This document shows, piece by piece, positions 43,321 to 56,116 of a stretch of 64,000 nucleotides of DNA (its first letter is position 1; every line of letters starts with the position of its first letter). Origin of the DNA: Pyrrhosoma nymphula. Lineage: Eukaryota > Arthropoda > Insecta > Odonata > Coenagrionidae. The position numbers and the translations under genes are program-made. The notes under the pieces are model-generated. The model was not told the DNA's origin and did not search any database. It saw only the letters and a program-made list of their open reading frames with translations. The stretch is from the NCBI GenBank assembly GCA_963573305.1, contig OY754339.1, positions 71,595,376 through 71,659,375 on the forward strand. Reading direction: 5' to 3'.

Positions 43321-44283
43321 CCTGTCCTAACCGTCAACACACTATTGTACAGGTTTTACCTGTTTTTACTGAATACACTATTTAGATACATTATTTAATG
43401 GCCGTGGAAAGAAATTCCACATGCAGTACTATTTTTAAAAATCATTTTAATCATGTCGTAGGAATTCTGAATACTTTAAAAAGTAGTATGTGTTCTTGGG
43501 ATTCTGGCTGAGATCAAGAGGATGCGGGATTGCTAATACCGTATACGTGGAGTACCTACACGTTTTGGCCAGAATTCTCTCGGCGACTTCTTCAAGGCTG
43601 GATTGCATCAAGCGATGCAAGGGAGACATAATTATCGGAGAAAAAGGTTTCTTCAAAGAGATCTGTTATCCTACTCTTGAGCCCCATATTTTAACTAACT
43701 ATGTCATCCCTGTCTGATCTCAGCATTAACCCTCATCCCATATTATACCTTCATCCAAGGACTTCATCCTTCTCTCTTTTCCACCTCCACCTCCCACCCC
43801 AATATCTTTTCATCTTCTTCACTCTGTGCGTCGAAGATCCTTGCTCCCGCAGAGCCAATCTGCCGGCTGGTGGTCTCTCTGTATTTCTTTCTCCGCATCG
43901 AGCGAAAATGTCACGCGGGGGGGGAGGGGGTTCCCAGGCCGGGTGATCCAGGGTAAGGATTTTTTGGGGTGTGATGTGGGCGTCAGGATGTGGAAATGAT
44001 GGGGGTCCCAGCGGCGAACGGAGAAGAGGGGAATTCTTATAAGGTCGAGTGGTTGGTTGGAAAAGGATGCTGGAGATTCAGGCTTGCGAGGTTGGAGATT
44101 TTTTTGGCCAGTATATATTTTGGTAAAAAAAGGAGAGTATGGAGATGATGGTTTTGAAGTATATAAATCAGTGTTTCTTAGGTAAATAGGAACGGATGTA
44201 GAGGTGAACGACCTAAGACTTGATAGAGGAATGGGAACAAAGGCCGAAACGCTGTTTTCAGCCCGCTGGGGTTTTCGTCGCCA
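43321..44283. other. No recognised gene; C-rich tract at 43730-43800
   Basis: The pyrimidine-rich tract CCTCCACCTCCCACCCC and the G-rich run near 43915-43930 are low-complexity. No motif. Confidence 0.4.
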
Positions 44284-44665
44284 CTTTTACATCTACAGAG
44301 TAGCCTGAAAGCCACCATAAGGGTGTGTGGGAGAGAGTGAGTTTTCACCCACATGCACTCCACTCTATCCTACAAAATTTAATAAAACTACGACCACTAG
44401 CAAAAACCTGCAAATATCTTTCACCAAAATACAGTACACTATATGCTACTAAGTACCTAGCAAGTTACTGCGGAAAAAGTTAGTTTGTAAGGCTGTAGTA
44501 ATCGTATAGCAAGGAACAAATACTAAATTGGCTATAAGTAAGCTAATTTCAACGGTACAGTACTGGGTACTGGGGAGTCATATGAAAACCAGTAAATGTA
44601 TGTGCTATACAATAATCCTTCATCTTTGAAATTAGTCATTTGTCGAAGACTTTGGTTTCATAGAA
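44284..44665 (+). repeat. Dispersed repeat P, long copy 2
   Basis: Direct-orientation relative of 41705-42150. It begins ACATCTACAGAGTAGCCTG and AAAGCCACCATAAGGGTGTG and keeps the block order of copy 1 to its end at TTGGTTTCATAGAAAA. Differences are scattered, with small gaps. Confidence 0.75.
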
Positions 44666-44861
44666 AATTTGTAATCGTGATGACCGAGGAGGATGCCTTA
44701 CGCCAGTTTCGGCGGGCCACCGTATTTTGCTGCTCCATTTTCCCGCTAGTCCACTCGAATAGTCCACCACTCCACCATCTTTGCAGAATCATTTCTGCAT
44801 TTGGATGAAATTGCATTTGTATTTATGAAAAGTATTGACTCCTATTGACTTCGCCCACTGT

Positions 44862-45360
44862 TAGTGCGGAATTACGATCGACGTTTCCTGACGAGACGGA
44901 AACGGACGGTTTTTTTGTCGTCTTCCTGTCGAGGAGGAACGTGTTACAATTGACGTATTACCGCCAATTATTTTGACCGTTTTTGCAAACAGAGTGCTAA
45001 ACTTTTGCGAAGCAGCCGTTTTTTCATATTTTATAATCAAAACATAAATATTCCAAAAACGTATCTTAAGACATTGCTTCGAGGAGGATAATAATTTTTA
45101 ATTGTCAAGTTAAAAAATAATGAAGGCCAATCTGACAATGAAATGTTTCAATGCTTGAAACAAACAAGCTCTCCTCTGATTGGCGGCCGTTGACGTAGTG
45201 TGACGGAAAATGTAGGCCTTTTTCAAAGGTCGCTCATATGCCGTTTAATACGCTTTCAAAGTCTGACCATTTTAATAGGTTTCACTTCATCTTAATTGCC
45301 AAGACTAGCGAACGTCCATTTTTATCACGTCAGGAAACGTCCATCGTAATCGCTCGCTTA
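44862..45360. mobile_element. MITE with about 45-bp inverted ends and TA flanks
   Basis: The left end reads ATTACGATCGACGTTTCCTG from 44871 and the right end, on the minus strand, ATTACGATGGACGTTTCCTG from 45350. Both continue ACG-GA---AAA-GGACG. Outward, GTGCGGA against AGCGAGCG is a weaker match up to TA at 44862-44863 and TA at 45359-45360. The internal 400 bases have no reading frame. TA flanks suggest a Tc1/mariner-like helper, but the ends are unlike the mariner at 0.85 kb. Confidence 0.8.
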
Positions 45361-45719
45361 ACCGAAGTAATAAACAATTGTCAGAAGGGCACTGCTCCAC
45401 ATACGACATAATCCTTGGTCTCTCCTCTTTTCCGACCGAAACTCCACACTCCATACCACCCTTCTACCTCCTCTCCGGCTGCCAAATCCTAGGTTTACCT
45501 AGGTTACCTAGGTTTCTATATGACATGTAAATAAATGATCAGTATCTGCCAGAAGGTAATACTCCGTATGGAAACCTGTCAACCTATAGTTGAATGCAGG
45601 TATCTATTTATGAAACAAACTATGCTTTATGTTAGATTGATTTCTAATATGCATGCATAAACATCCATCATCCCTCTTTGTTCATGCTCTTTTTCTGGGT
45701 TGGCAGAGTCAGAAAAGGT
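45361..45719. other. No recognised feature
   Basis: Includes a small palindromic cluster of CCTAGGTTTACCTAGG-like words at 45488-45513. Nothing else. Confidence 0.4.
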
Positions 45720-46110
45720 TAATGCTCGATCTTAGCCCTAAGAAACTGGCTCTACTTTAATGATTTATTCCATTCTGTCCTATCCTTACATTCATCTCCT
45801 GCTTCTGTTGCATTCATGGGTTGCTTCATACACGCCCGTCTTTTCTTATGACTCTTTATGTCCTTCCTTTTAAGTGTCTCTAACCTCGCATTCATCCATG
45901 ACTTTCTCAATCTATGTCTTCCTCTCACCCCATTCACTCCTCTGTCATAAATCTCTTTTTTAATTCGACTCTAATCCATAATATCAACATGCCCTAGCCA
46001 ATGGAGCATACATTTCATGTACCTGCGTCTATTATCGTATCTTCCATTTCACATTCTTTCATAATCCAGTTATTCCCAACCCCATTAACCTTTGCCATGA
46101 GCATTTTTCA
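45720..46110 (-). pseudogene. LINE C-terminal end (another subfamily)
   Basis: On the minus strand, RRRYMKCMLHWLGHVDIMD (46030-45975) is the HWxGHVxRM box. After a shift, IKKEIYDRGVNGVRGRHRLR-KSW (45965-45895) is the basic GRGRPRKSW block, and KRKDIKSHKKRRACMKQPMN with DRTEWNKSL (to about 45755) is the terminal DRxxWRxxV block. It resembles CR1/R1-like LINE ends more than the RTE copies. Only the last 100 codons remain. Confidence 0.65.
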
Positions 46111-49100
46111 GGTACACAATGCTCCCTACATGTAGCTAAAACTTTTGCTAACCCTAGCATATACATGGTTGTACTGCCATGATATGAATTTAGGAGGAAA
46201 TTTTTAGGATTAGGACGGTTTAGGATAGCAACAATTATGAAAGGAATGCGTTACGATGGGCGTTAGCCGTCTTACGGCTTTTATCGAGAGGCTCTTTACT
46301 TATTTATAAATTTAATTATTTGTCGATTAAATATAATAAAGTACTAAAAGAAGGTAATAAAAACATACCCATACTCATCACACTGAGTTTGGACATGCCC
46401 ACGCTCAATTTGAAAAATAGTTTTTTCAATCAATTAATTCATACATCATATCTACTAATTGAAAAACATTCGCTTACATATTCATACATATTACTTTACA
46501 AGATAGATAGTTTGTAAACACATCGCATCGCATATGGCATTGCAACTAAAATTCGTAACGACGAATTTCAAGTGTTTAACATAAAAATAATTTGCAAGAT
46601 CTCTGCAGTATGAACATCACTATATTTTTAGCTTTAAAACTTTACCTGTACCATGTGATCAAATACATAGAGAGATAAATTGTACGCTTTGGAATTAAAC
46701 CCTCGCATGGATTGTAAGTTTCTTGTATAATCTATTTCTTAATCTTGCGGCTGTCACCGTGGAAGTGAGTATTGAAGTAAGGGTTTCTGTTTTGGGGAAT
46801 GTGAACGTTAACAAATCTTTTAACGCCTCACTACCGGCATGTATTCCCCCGTCCGAATGAATTTGTAATTATTTTTGAACTGTTTTGTTTTTGTGGCTTC
46901 TTACAAAGTTTGAAATATATTCATCCTTTACACATCCTACACTTCTGCAAGAGAGTTTACTTACGGAATTATTTTGCGTATTAAATGAAGGTTATTAACA
47001 ATACAGCTTCTCCCAAATTGAGAGAGCAGTAACCAATGCGTGCCAAATTGACGCTTATTTCAGTTTTATGATCTTTTTCTTCCTTGATTGATTTTAGGCC
47101 TAGATCAACACCATTAAAATTACGATGAATGCTAAAATGAGGGATTATGAAGAAATATACTGACTAGCTAACAGTGATTGGATGGGGGAGCTGCAGAAAT
47201 ATGATCTTCGGAATATATAAGGTAATAAACGATCATTTTAATGGTAAATGCATTTCGTTTAATGGCTGGAGGCTGCTCTAATTAATGCTAATACGCAATC
47301 AATCGAGGAAATTTCCCTTAAATATTGTGTTTCAAAGACTGTTTACGAAGGCATTTTTTTAGATTCTATATTTTGGTGTACTATAAACACTTCTCTTGCT
47401 TAGGTTTGTTCGTTCTCAAGTTTTCTCATCGTTTCCTGTACTTTGAGATGGCTCTTTCTTTAATGTATCTTCACCTATATAATACTAATAGATAGTATGC
47501 GTAGCAGTGAATGTATTTTGCGCATTACCTGTCAGTATGGGTCCTAATTAAAGAAAAATAAGAAATAGGCGTATTTATGGACTCTTGCATATTAGGATTT
47601 TACGGAAAGAATATTAGTGAAAAAATATTTTTTTCGATACCTATCTAATGAGCTTTTAGCCATAGAATAAATTTCTATGAATATAATTTAGTGGATTTTA
47701 AATGGGCATAATTCACCATAGCTCAGATTTTTATATCGGAGTCAAAACGGATATGTACTTTATATAAGTATCTACTAATGGAAAAAAAGTTTAGTAAGCG
47801 GTCTGAATATTGTTTTGATAGACGAAGGTGATTATGGCGACGTGAGTAGGCATTCGCTTGTAATTCCATGAAACGTGACGTGATGAAATCGCTAACCTGA
47901 GAGTGTTTTTATTTACTTTTTTCAAAACATTTTTGGCCTTTCTCCTTGAGATATCCTCGAGAAAAGAGTAGCCAGGAACTGAGTTTGCGGATGATGTCAA
48001 TGGCCTTGGAACGTCAATCCTCTGGAAAGAAATGAAGCGCGCTCGATGACATCTCGTTTAGATTTCCTCGTTCAGGATTCAGGGATTCATTTTCTTTGCA
48101 ATCTCCCGGGCGCGATTTTCCATCTGGTTTCTTTTTAAAAAATATCTCCTCTCCTCTTTCGTTGCCTTGTATCTCTCATCGCTTCACTTTCCTTCTTCTC
48201 TCATCCTCCTCCTGTTTCCCGTTTAACAGTCTCCTTCACCCTCTCTGCCTTCGCCACTCCCCCCACCCCTCAGTCCTACCTCTCAACTACCCCCTGGTGT
48301 CCGATTCCTGGCATTTGTAGTAAGTCCCTCCCACCCAATAGCCCCTGCGGGCCATCTCGAAGCCCCTAGCAACCGCCACGAATCCCCATTGCCAAGTAGT
48401 ACGAGCGAGATTTTTCTCTATTTGTAGACAAGGTTAAATTTGACTTTCGTTATAAAAGTTAATTGGTTATAATTAGCTTGAAATAAATGCAGAGATATTG
48501 ACGCAAAAACTTCGACTTATTTGACTAAACGTCACTGTTATTAACGATGTATTCACATTCGAGGGTTTTACTCATTTGTTTAACGCCGTTAGTTGAAAAT
48601 GTCTTATGAAACTCGGGGTTTGTTTGATGGTGAGATATATTTTTTTTAGAAATTGAAAAAAAACTGGAACCATTCATCAAGTAGGAAATACTCTTGATAT
48701 TGATTCCCATGCTTTTTATTATTGGGTCCGGAAATATTTTCTTAGGCTTAAACTCGGTTCCATGTACGAATTGTTTTTCCGAATATCAGAACTAACTAAT
48801 TAATATCCCCCACTAAAAACCTTCAAGATGTGCTGTCTCATCGAATTTTTTATTTTTGTTCAGTGCCGTTTTATATACAATTTTTACATGCATACATGAA
48901 TACAATAATTTCTTGTATAAAAGATTAGAATGCCCGGACAAATCATGCGCTTATTTTGCCAGTTTCATTTCTGATGCGATTTTTAAGTCAAAACTACCTC
49001 ATTTGCTTAAGATGTAGGCCATCCTGGATTGCGCAGTCTTTTCAAATCCCATGGAAACCGGCTTCTATTTTTTTTGCAAATATCTAAAAAAGAAGTACAA

Positions 49101-49724
49101 TAAGTAGCTAATATCCTTGTTTCATTAGAAAGATTAGATTTCATTCTTTATGATGAGCCCAAATCTATTGCATTTAAAAGCAGTGTTATCAAGATAAAAC
49201 TACGTTAGGGAGAATCCAGTTAAGAATTAAATGTTTTTTTCTCGTTGCATAAAAAAGCGTCCAAATTTTACTATGAAAACCGATTCCTACCTCTTCATTC
49301 TTATTTTATCGGGGAACTAAATGTCGGATTAGATGGTCCAGAGTGCATAAAATGGCGAAGAACTTAAAAAATACTTTATTTGTATGTTTTGAATATCTTC
49401 ATGCGCATAACTATTGGAAGAAGTGTATTTTTATGCTAGGACTGTGCGTATTGTGGCTAAATTTTTATTAGCAATTTCTTGTGCATGGTAATATCGAGAG
49501 TAGTACATTTTGGATTTTATGAATTTATGAGCGGAGTTTCTTATTTTATTTTACTTAAGTAATCACTAGTGCGTCTCCTTATGTATCCTCTCTCCAGTGA
49601 AGGTAATGATGTTATAATTCTCCAGGATTTCCGACGAAATATTTTTTTATTGAAGTCAAATGAATAAAGCAAATAATGTACGAAAGGAGATGTAGAGCAG
49701 GAATGATTATTCACCTACGTAAAG
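46111..49724. other. No recognised gene; pyrimidine-rich tract at 48090-48340
   Basis: A long AT-rich stretch with only chance frames. At 48130-48290 the plus strand is almost pure C and T (for example CTCCTCCTGTTTCCCG), followed by C-rich GC-richer sequence. I see no repeat unit or gene. Confidence 0.45.
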
Positions 49725-49870
49725 ACCCCGGGAGCTGTACGTCACGTCGTGGGATGGAGGAATTTCCACCGACATTCTGCGAAGAATAGTTCAAGCAGAG
49801 AAGGCTTTTATGTCGAAGAGGTAGCTACTCTGCTAAGAAGAAGATGCGATAAGATACGAGAAAACGGTGA
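49725..49870 (+). pseudogene. RTE-like LINE (family A) scrap
   Basis: With two small shifts the plus strand reads GSCTSRRGMEE or, in the neighbouring frame, VTSWDGGISTDILRRIVQA-EKAFMSKR and LLC. This matches LGSSITWDGISTADIKRRIA-QAKKELMMKRQLL of the copy at 28.7 kb. About 45 codons are represented. Confidence 0.6.
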
Positions 49871-51061
49871 AGTAAAATATTGTTGTACACTGATTGAGAC
49901 TAAATATAGATTCCTAAGTAGCGCAAAATATTTACAAAACAGCTACAGAATATCGAAGAATGTGTCCCGCTGGTATCTTAAAAATAATCTAATAATAACT
50001 TATGTATATTCTAAACATTTATCAGGAATGTGGGAATCAAAATTTTCTTCTGCGATTTTCTCAAAATATTGCATTGTTAGCGTTAACTAATCTTTCCGCG
50101 GGATTATTTTATTCTCATTATTTGAATCGCTGTTACAAGCTGCTTTTGGGAATTCCAGTAATCACTACTGCAAGTCATTATATTTTTCGAAGAGATACAT
50201 TAGGAACAGTTTATAATTTAGAATTTATGCAATTGTTTATAAATGCTCATTTTCAACTTTTTTATCGTTTGACGATTTCAGTGAACGCTTGGCACAAAAT
50301 GTTATTATAAGGAATATTAAATAATGAATTGCTGATAATGAAGCATAATAATAAGTTAACAATGAATTTTTTTCAATTCTAGTAAACGAATAAGATATTT
50401 TATTGATATATAGAAAATTTTCCAGATATCTAAGGAATTGAGAACCTGCTCTAGGTTTTGGTGAAAGTTTCCGCTAAGTGGTTTCATCACATGGTGGCTT
50501 GCGGGTTAACTTCCGCGTTGTGTCATTTTTCTGACGACCTGCTCTAGGTATTCAGAAAAATATTTTGTTCTTTGTGAGTACAAGCGTAGACCATTGGTAA
50601 AATCTGAATGGAGGGGGTTTTGTAAGAACTTTTAGTCGTTTTTGAATTTAACTATCTGTTGGTATCGATCTTTCCTTGTTTTAAACCCAGAATCTACATA
50701 GCAGTCGATGTGATTGTCTGAACTGGGCTGTTAGGTAGCTTTCTATCGATTTTTTAAATGTTAACAATCACATTTTTGAAATCATATTTGTCAGCATCCG
50801 AGTCAATCTTTCAATTTTAAATGGAAAATGTTCACTATTACCTCCCAGAATATAATGAAATCTATCATCTTCTGCTCTTGGCGAAGAATGACGAAGGTGA
50901 ACAGAAAGGAAAAGGTAAGATTGTAGGAGTTATAACTTCAAAGATCCGAAGAAGGGAGGAATTTACAGGATAGCAAAGAGGAAAAAGCAGAGCAGATAGC
51001 GTGTGGGGTACTTCCGTTGAAATCCATAAATTTGAAAATCTGCTTGTGAGTTGGGGCTGTG
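49871..51061. other. No recognised feature
   Basis: AT-rich, with two overlapping open frames of about 100 codons at 49749-50310 that lack any motif. Confidence 0.4.
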
Positions 51062-51415
51062 TACGGTGTTCCCTCAATTATCCATGCTAATGAATTCAAA
51101 ATGAAGTATGTGTAATCGAAAAACTCGGATAACCGAAAAAATAAAAAAATATGGCGGTATTATAAATGGATTACGAAATTCAAATAGTTAGAACAAAATC
51201 ACCTGAAATAAAAAGATGAAATCAAATGAATGACAAAATAGAGTGCTTTTAGAATATTTTAAGTGTGTCGAAGTTTTGAATCAGTTATTTTAGCACTTCC
51301 CACTGGATTATCGAAAGCTTGTGGTGTATAGAGGAGACAGTTGTTCGGATAATTTTCAAACTGGGTAATCCGCACATGGATTATCGAAAGTTTGCTTTGT
51401 GGGTATAAATGAAAT
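51062..51415. mobile_element. Possible pogo/Tigger-like MITE relic
   Basis: Near the left edge CTCAATTATCCATGCTAA and TCGGATAACCGAAAAA resemble the ends of pogo-like elements. Near the right edge the minus strand reads CTTTCGATAATCCATGTGCG. ATTATCCATG against ATAATCCATG is an inverted match, and further ATTATCGAAAG words occur inside. No target TA can be fixed and no transposase is present. Confidence 0.35.
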
Positions 51416-52919
51416 GAATCTATTATCCAAATGAATATCTTAATTTCCATTGCTTGAAATTGGAGAGTTTGACGCTGACATGGCTGACGCTCATGTGTTT
51501 CCGTTGCTTCGGAAATTCTCTGGAACATTCCGAAGATTGCATTACTAAGCTTCATTGAGGTGCAGAATTTGATAGTCTATCATCCTTAAACCCCTCTCTG
51601 CCGTGATTTTATTTTCGTCTTTTGGAGATATTTGTACATTTCCCCTGGAATGCACATATTTTTAGTATTTTACAATTTATACCTATTAAACCTTTAATTT
51701 AGCCTTTGGAAATGTGTTTCTCCCTTAATTCCATAGAAAATTCCCAACTTTTTTCAAATTAACCCATTTCAGAGCACCTCGCATGATCTTGCGTCGAGGT
51801 AGTCTAAATTTTCACTTGCGTCGACACGTGGTTTTATACCAATATAGGTGACTATATTATTTTGAATGATGACATCGTCAATTCCAAAATGATCGGTTAT
51901 TCGGCTCTTTTAACTTTCCTCTTTTGAATGGCACAAGGTTTGTTCATGTATCTGTTAAACTCCAATTCAGTGCTACGCCCGCCCATCGGTGGGCTTGGTC
52001 CCTTTCGAGGTTTTCCTCTCACTTCCAACAGTTTCTGATGCCGATTCACGATTTCAGCCTAGCAGTGAATGAGTGAGCTATGAAGAAATGTTTTATGTAC
52101 ACAGTTTTGTTGCATCACCATCAACCATTATCCGAACCTTTTTTGAAGACGTTTCACGTAAAATATGTGATGTGGATAAGGCTCAACCTGGGGCACAATT
52201 GCTTATTTAGAAAGATTCTTGAGGGAAATGTAGAAGGGAAAGTCCCTGAAGCGACACCTACAAAATATATGCCTGGGACCCTCAATTGGTGATTAGAGTA
52301 GATGATCGCCCAAAATAGAAGCATGTTGTTTTTACGAAAAATGATCCACCTAACATGGCTAATTCCCGAAATTCGTCCACAAATATTGGAATAGTGCGGC
52401 GCTTTTTTTTAATTTTTGCCTATTTTACGCTTTCATCAATAAATCACTGCGGTATCGCGACTATTCTGCCACTAATACAAATGTTTTCGGCGTCTTAACT
52501 TCACAGCTGATCCATTCAATATTTATTGCACACTTTATTGAAATCAATACCCTGTGCCACCGTAGCACATGGTTTATCATCTTCTTTAACCTATGTGTAG
52601 GACACATGAAAAGGAATCTGGAGGAGAAGAACTATAGGACCCATGAAAAAGAGGAGCTTCGGAACTGAGGGAAACTACGGAACTGTGAGCCCAATAGATA
52701 TTTTCTACGAAACTCCCTCACTCGCTTGGTAGACTAGATATAGTACTTGTGTTGAATTACAAATTCCTCTTCCCGCTATCAGTATCTGCATGGTTTGTAG
52801 TATGAATAAATTAGTATTTAGTAATATTCATTAATGACTACTTTCATCAGTTATAATCATTAGTAGTATCCAAGGTTCATTAATAGCAAATTTATCATAA
52901 TTAGCAAATTTATGGTATC
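51416..52919. other. No recognised feature
   Basis: No gene or repeat that I can support. Confidence 0.4.
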
Positions 52920-53300
52920 GCGTTCGTACCGGTTTGACTCCAGCATATCGGGTACCAGATATCGGGCGATACATTCCCACGGGCAGTGATGGATGTGAAA
53001 AAAAGTATTGGTGGCCAGACGACTCATAAGAAGTGGCCAGAAGTCCCCTCTTACTCTTCTAGTATGCGGGATTTCTTGTTGATATGCTCAATAGCCCATT
53101 CAGCAACAGTAAATAAATAAATAAAATAAAATAAATGACTTCCTGCCTAAAACAACACGGGCTTATCCAACCGTTACGTATCGTACCGATATACCGTTCT
53201 GATAAGTGATATATCGGGTGATACGCTGCAGAGAAATAAATCTCTCAAGAAGATTCTCAAGAGGTACCGGTATACCGACCGGTATTTCATCCGCGAAAGC
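52920..53300. mobile_element. Possible decayed hAT-like nonautonomous element
   Basis: The segment is packed with short TATCG/CGATA and GGTACC-like words: CATATCGGGTACCAGATATC, CGTATCGTACCGATATACCG, TGATATATCGGGTGATACG, GGTACCGGTATACCGACCGG. Such subterminal words are common in hAT elements. I could not fix inverted ends or an 8-bp duplication. Confidence 0.3.
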
Positions 53301-53770
53301 TGATATTTAGAAGCTTGGTAGTATCTTAACCCGTGTGCTGAATGTCAGAATGTTTGTCAACGTAGCACCATGACGGAGTCTTGTTTATCCGTGTATAGTT
53401 CTCCTGACTGAATTTTGGTTCGCACTTAGCGGCCCGGAGAGCGTGATGGGTTCGGCATTGAGTCAACCCCGAGCCACACACCCTGGAGGTGGCTTGCATG
53501 ACACTTCGTTGATGTGCTTAGATGTGAATGGAAAAATTAAAGAAATCGCCTAAATCTACGAAAAACCGTACTGGCAACCTCCAGGGTGATTCCACGCCAG
53601 GTATGTAACACTAGTTCATGTTCAAGCTTGCCCCTAGACGATGAACGAAATTAGTAAGGGGAAGAATAAATGTGGAAACCTTAGTCTATGAGAGTTCTGA
53701 ACATTGATGAACATGCTATACGCTGGTTGTAGTAGTATTATAGTTTAACATGCATCGACGGCTAAGATCA
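53301..53770. other. Unassigned; 12-bp perfect inverted repeat at 53479-53490 and 53577-53588
   Basis: CACCCTGGAGGT and ACCTCCAGGGTG are separated by 86 bases. No gene recognised. Confidence 0.5.
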
Positions 53771-53904
53771 TTTTGCAGTTACTGTCTACCACTTGCAGAC
53801 AAGGGCAACTGCAGTCGGACGAACAGGAGGGTCACTCCTCCAAAATCGAGCCGATTCTAAAGATGCCTAATTTCGGTGACTGATCGGGAACCGGTGTTTC
53901 TATC
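53771..53904 (+). repeat. Dispersed repeat, copy 2 (partner at 6025-6158)
   Basis: Same orientation and block order as the copy at 6.0 kb: GCAGACAAGGGCAACTGCAG, TCGGACGAACAGGAGGG, GGAACCGGTGTTTCTATC. Differences and small gaps are frequent. Confidence 0.65.
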
Positions 53905-56116
53905 TTGGTAGGCCGTTTCTCTATACATTGGTTTAGATACAACTGATTAGTATGACTTACTAAAACTAGAAATTCATGAATAGTACGAGATACTAATTCA
54001 TGCAGAAAAAATCATTCGGGAAATTTCAATGGGGGATAAGGTAGTAGTAATAATGATAGAATACTACACATAAGTACCAAAACTAGTCCTTCTAGCAAGA
54101 TTGAGGGTTTCATAGCGATAAAACTTTTATGGTCGCTTGTTATCCGTGGAAGGAATTATATTTTAAATCTATTTGCATCGGAATGGGGTGAAGTTGAATA
54201 GTCAACGAATCTTAGGATATAGAGACTGTTGATGAGCTGGAGATGTTAAGGGAGGAAGTAATTGCTTGAAAGTGTTGATCATTTCCCCAGTGCGTAACAC
54301 GATTTCCTGTTTTCCCATCAACTCTTCGCATCCTCGTTTTACATTGGTCTACCTTCTCTTTACCTCATTGGGAGAACAACCTTCCTGGAAACTTTCCTAA
54401 TTTCCTGTTTTTAATTTGGGAGATGGTTCTTTGAGGTTTTGGCGGATATATGGCATCGGACGCACTTCATCTCCATCTTGAAAATATCATTCCCCCTTAA
54501 CCCTCGTCGACCTTTAGCGGAACACCCTCATGACTATAATTGTCATTTCATCTTTAATGTGGGTGTGTTTTTTAAAAATGTTTTGGGCCGTTATCCGATT
54601 ATTTTTCGAATGTTTCTTTTTAGCCGCGTAATAAATATGCGTGTGTTTGAAAACTAGCTATTTACATTTTAAAAGTACTATTTAGGTTTTTAATTTAGCT
54701 TTTGAACTGTGAAAAAATGTGTTTTATCGAATAACGTTTTGTCAGTTGACGTCAGCAATCGAGGAAATGAAGCTTCACGCTTCACGTGCAATAAAGGTGA
54801 TAACTTTATTGACGGGTCACGTTGATACAGGTTTTTAGGAATTTCCTTTTTGTATGTGTTTTAGAGTAAGTATATATTGTTGTATTCATTATAATGTTTT
54901 TCGTTTTCATGTTAATTTTGCATTTGAGAACCTCCTTATGAGCCAAAGCAAGGCTTAGGACTACTCCGGTAGTGAAATAGTTAATGAAGTCGTTTCAAAT
55001 TAAACGAAATGTGCCAAAACGTCTTCAACAACCTTGTTGTAAATAGTAATTTTATTTTCATGCATGTGAATGTATTTGCTCGTTGGGATGAATTTTTATT
55101 AGAATGAATCTATATTTATTGTTTCTGTTAAATTTAATTAATTATTGTAATTTTGCAGCAGCCTGAGATTAAATAAATAATATTTAGCATTTGTTTCAAT
55201 GAAATGTCGGAATTTTGAAAATAACACTTAACAGACATTTTCCAATGCATGTTTATCTCATTTTTAAAATGTTTATTTTCTGTAACTAAACCAAAAAACA
55301 AACGCTCTTACACATCAGCCAGTTCCTCGAAATTTGAAGGTCACACTTTTCAATTTATGAAGTGGAAATTATAGATATTTGGTGCTTTAATAAATAGTCT
55401 TACGTTTTATTTTGTTACCTGAACTCCTTTCACTTTTTTATTTTATGAGAAGGTTTTTTACTTAAATATATCTATTGTACGTAGACATAATTACAACTCA
55501 AGTTTATTAATCCATGTTTTCGCAATTTTTTTTATTGAACACTAAAATATGGGGATGCCGATGAGGTAAACGATGAGTGTAAATGAGTCATTTGGACGTA
55601 AAATGTATTAGTGGTTATCTGAAAGTGAGAGAGAATATTTCTAAATGAAGGCATTTTAAGTTAAGAAGAGTCTGTCTACGAGCAGCTAGGTGAAAAACAT
55701 TAAAGTAAAGAGGCACTTCAGTAAAACATATAATTGAAACAGACTCTTATTTGAGAGTGAAGCTTAGGTGATACAAATAGAAGAAAAGAGAAGACATTAA
55801 AAGGTGAAGTTGAAGAGAAATGATGATGATCTGGACAAACAGAATTTAAAAAATAATTAGGGTCCATTTTTAATTGATGGCGGCTCCGATCACAGCAATT
55901 GTGGTCCCTAATCGTGGCCGGAAAAATTAAATGTCAAAGCTGTTCCTCCCGCAATCTATCTATCCAATGCACTGTAGTAGCGTGGAGTTTTTTATTTGTT
56001 ATTAACGTCTTTGATTAAGTGATTCATATATACTGGGTAGGTTAAGCCTGTTATTTATTATCTATTCCCACCTCAATTCTTCTAATAGCTTCGACGCTAT
56101 GTGATAGAACAGCCTC
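53905..56116. other. No recognised feature
   Basis: AT-rich with chance frames only. Confidence 0.45.

Noticed and set aside
48090..48340. Pyrimidine-rich tract as an exon or splice-site cluster
   Set aside because: Low-complexity composition only; no open frame with a motif and no partner exon.
49749..50310. Two overlapping open frames of about 100 codons as a gene
   Set aside because: The first begins in a LINE scrap read in the wrong frame; neither has a motif.
53479..53588. 12-bp inverted repeat as the ends of a small transposon
   Set aside because: No target duplication and no terminal phrase of a known family; could be chance or an RNA hairpin.
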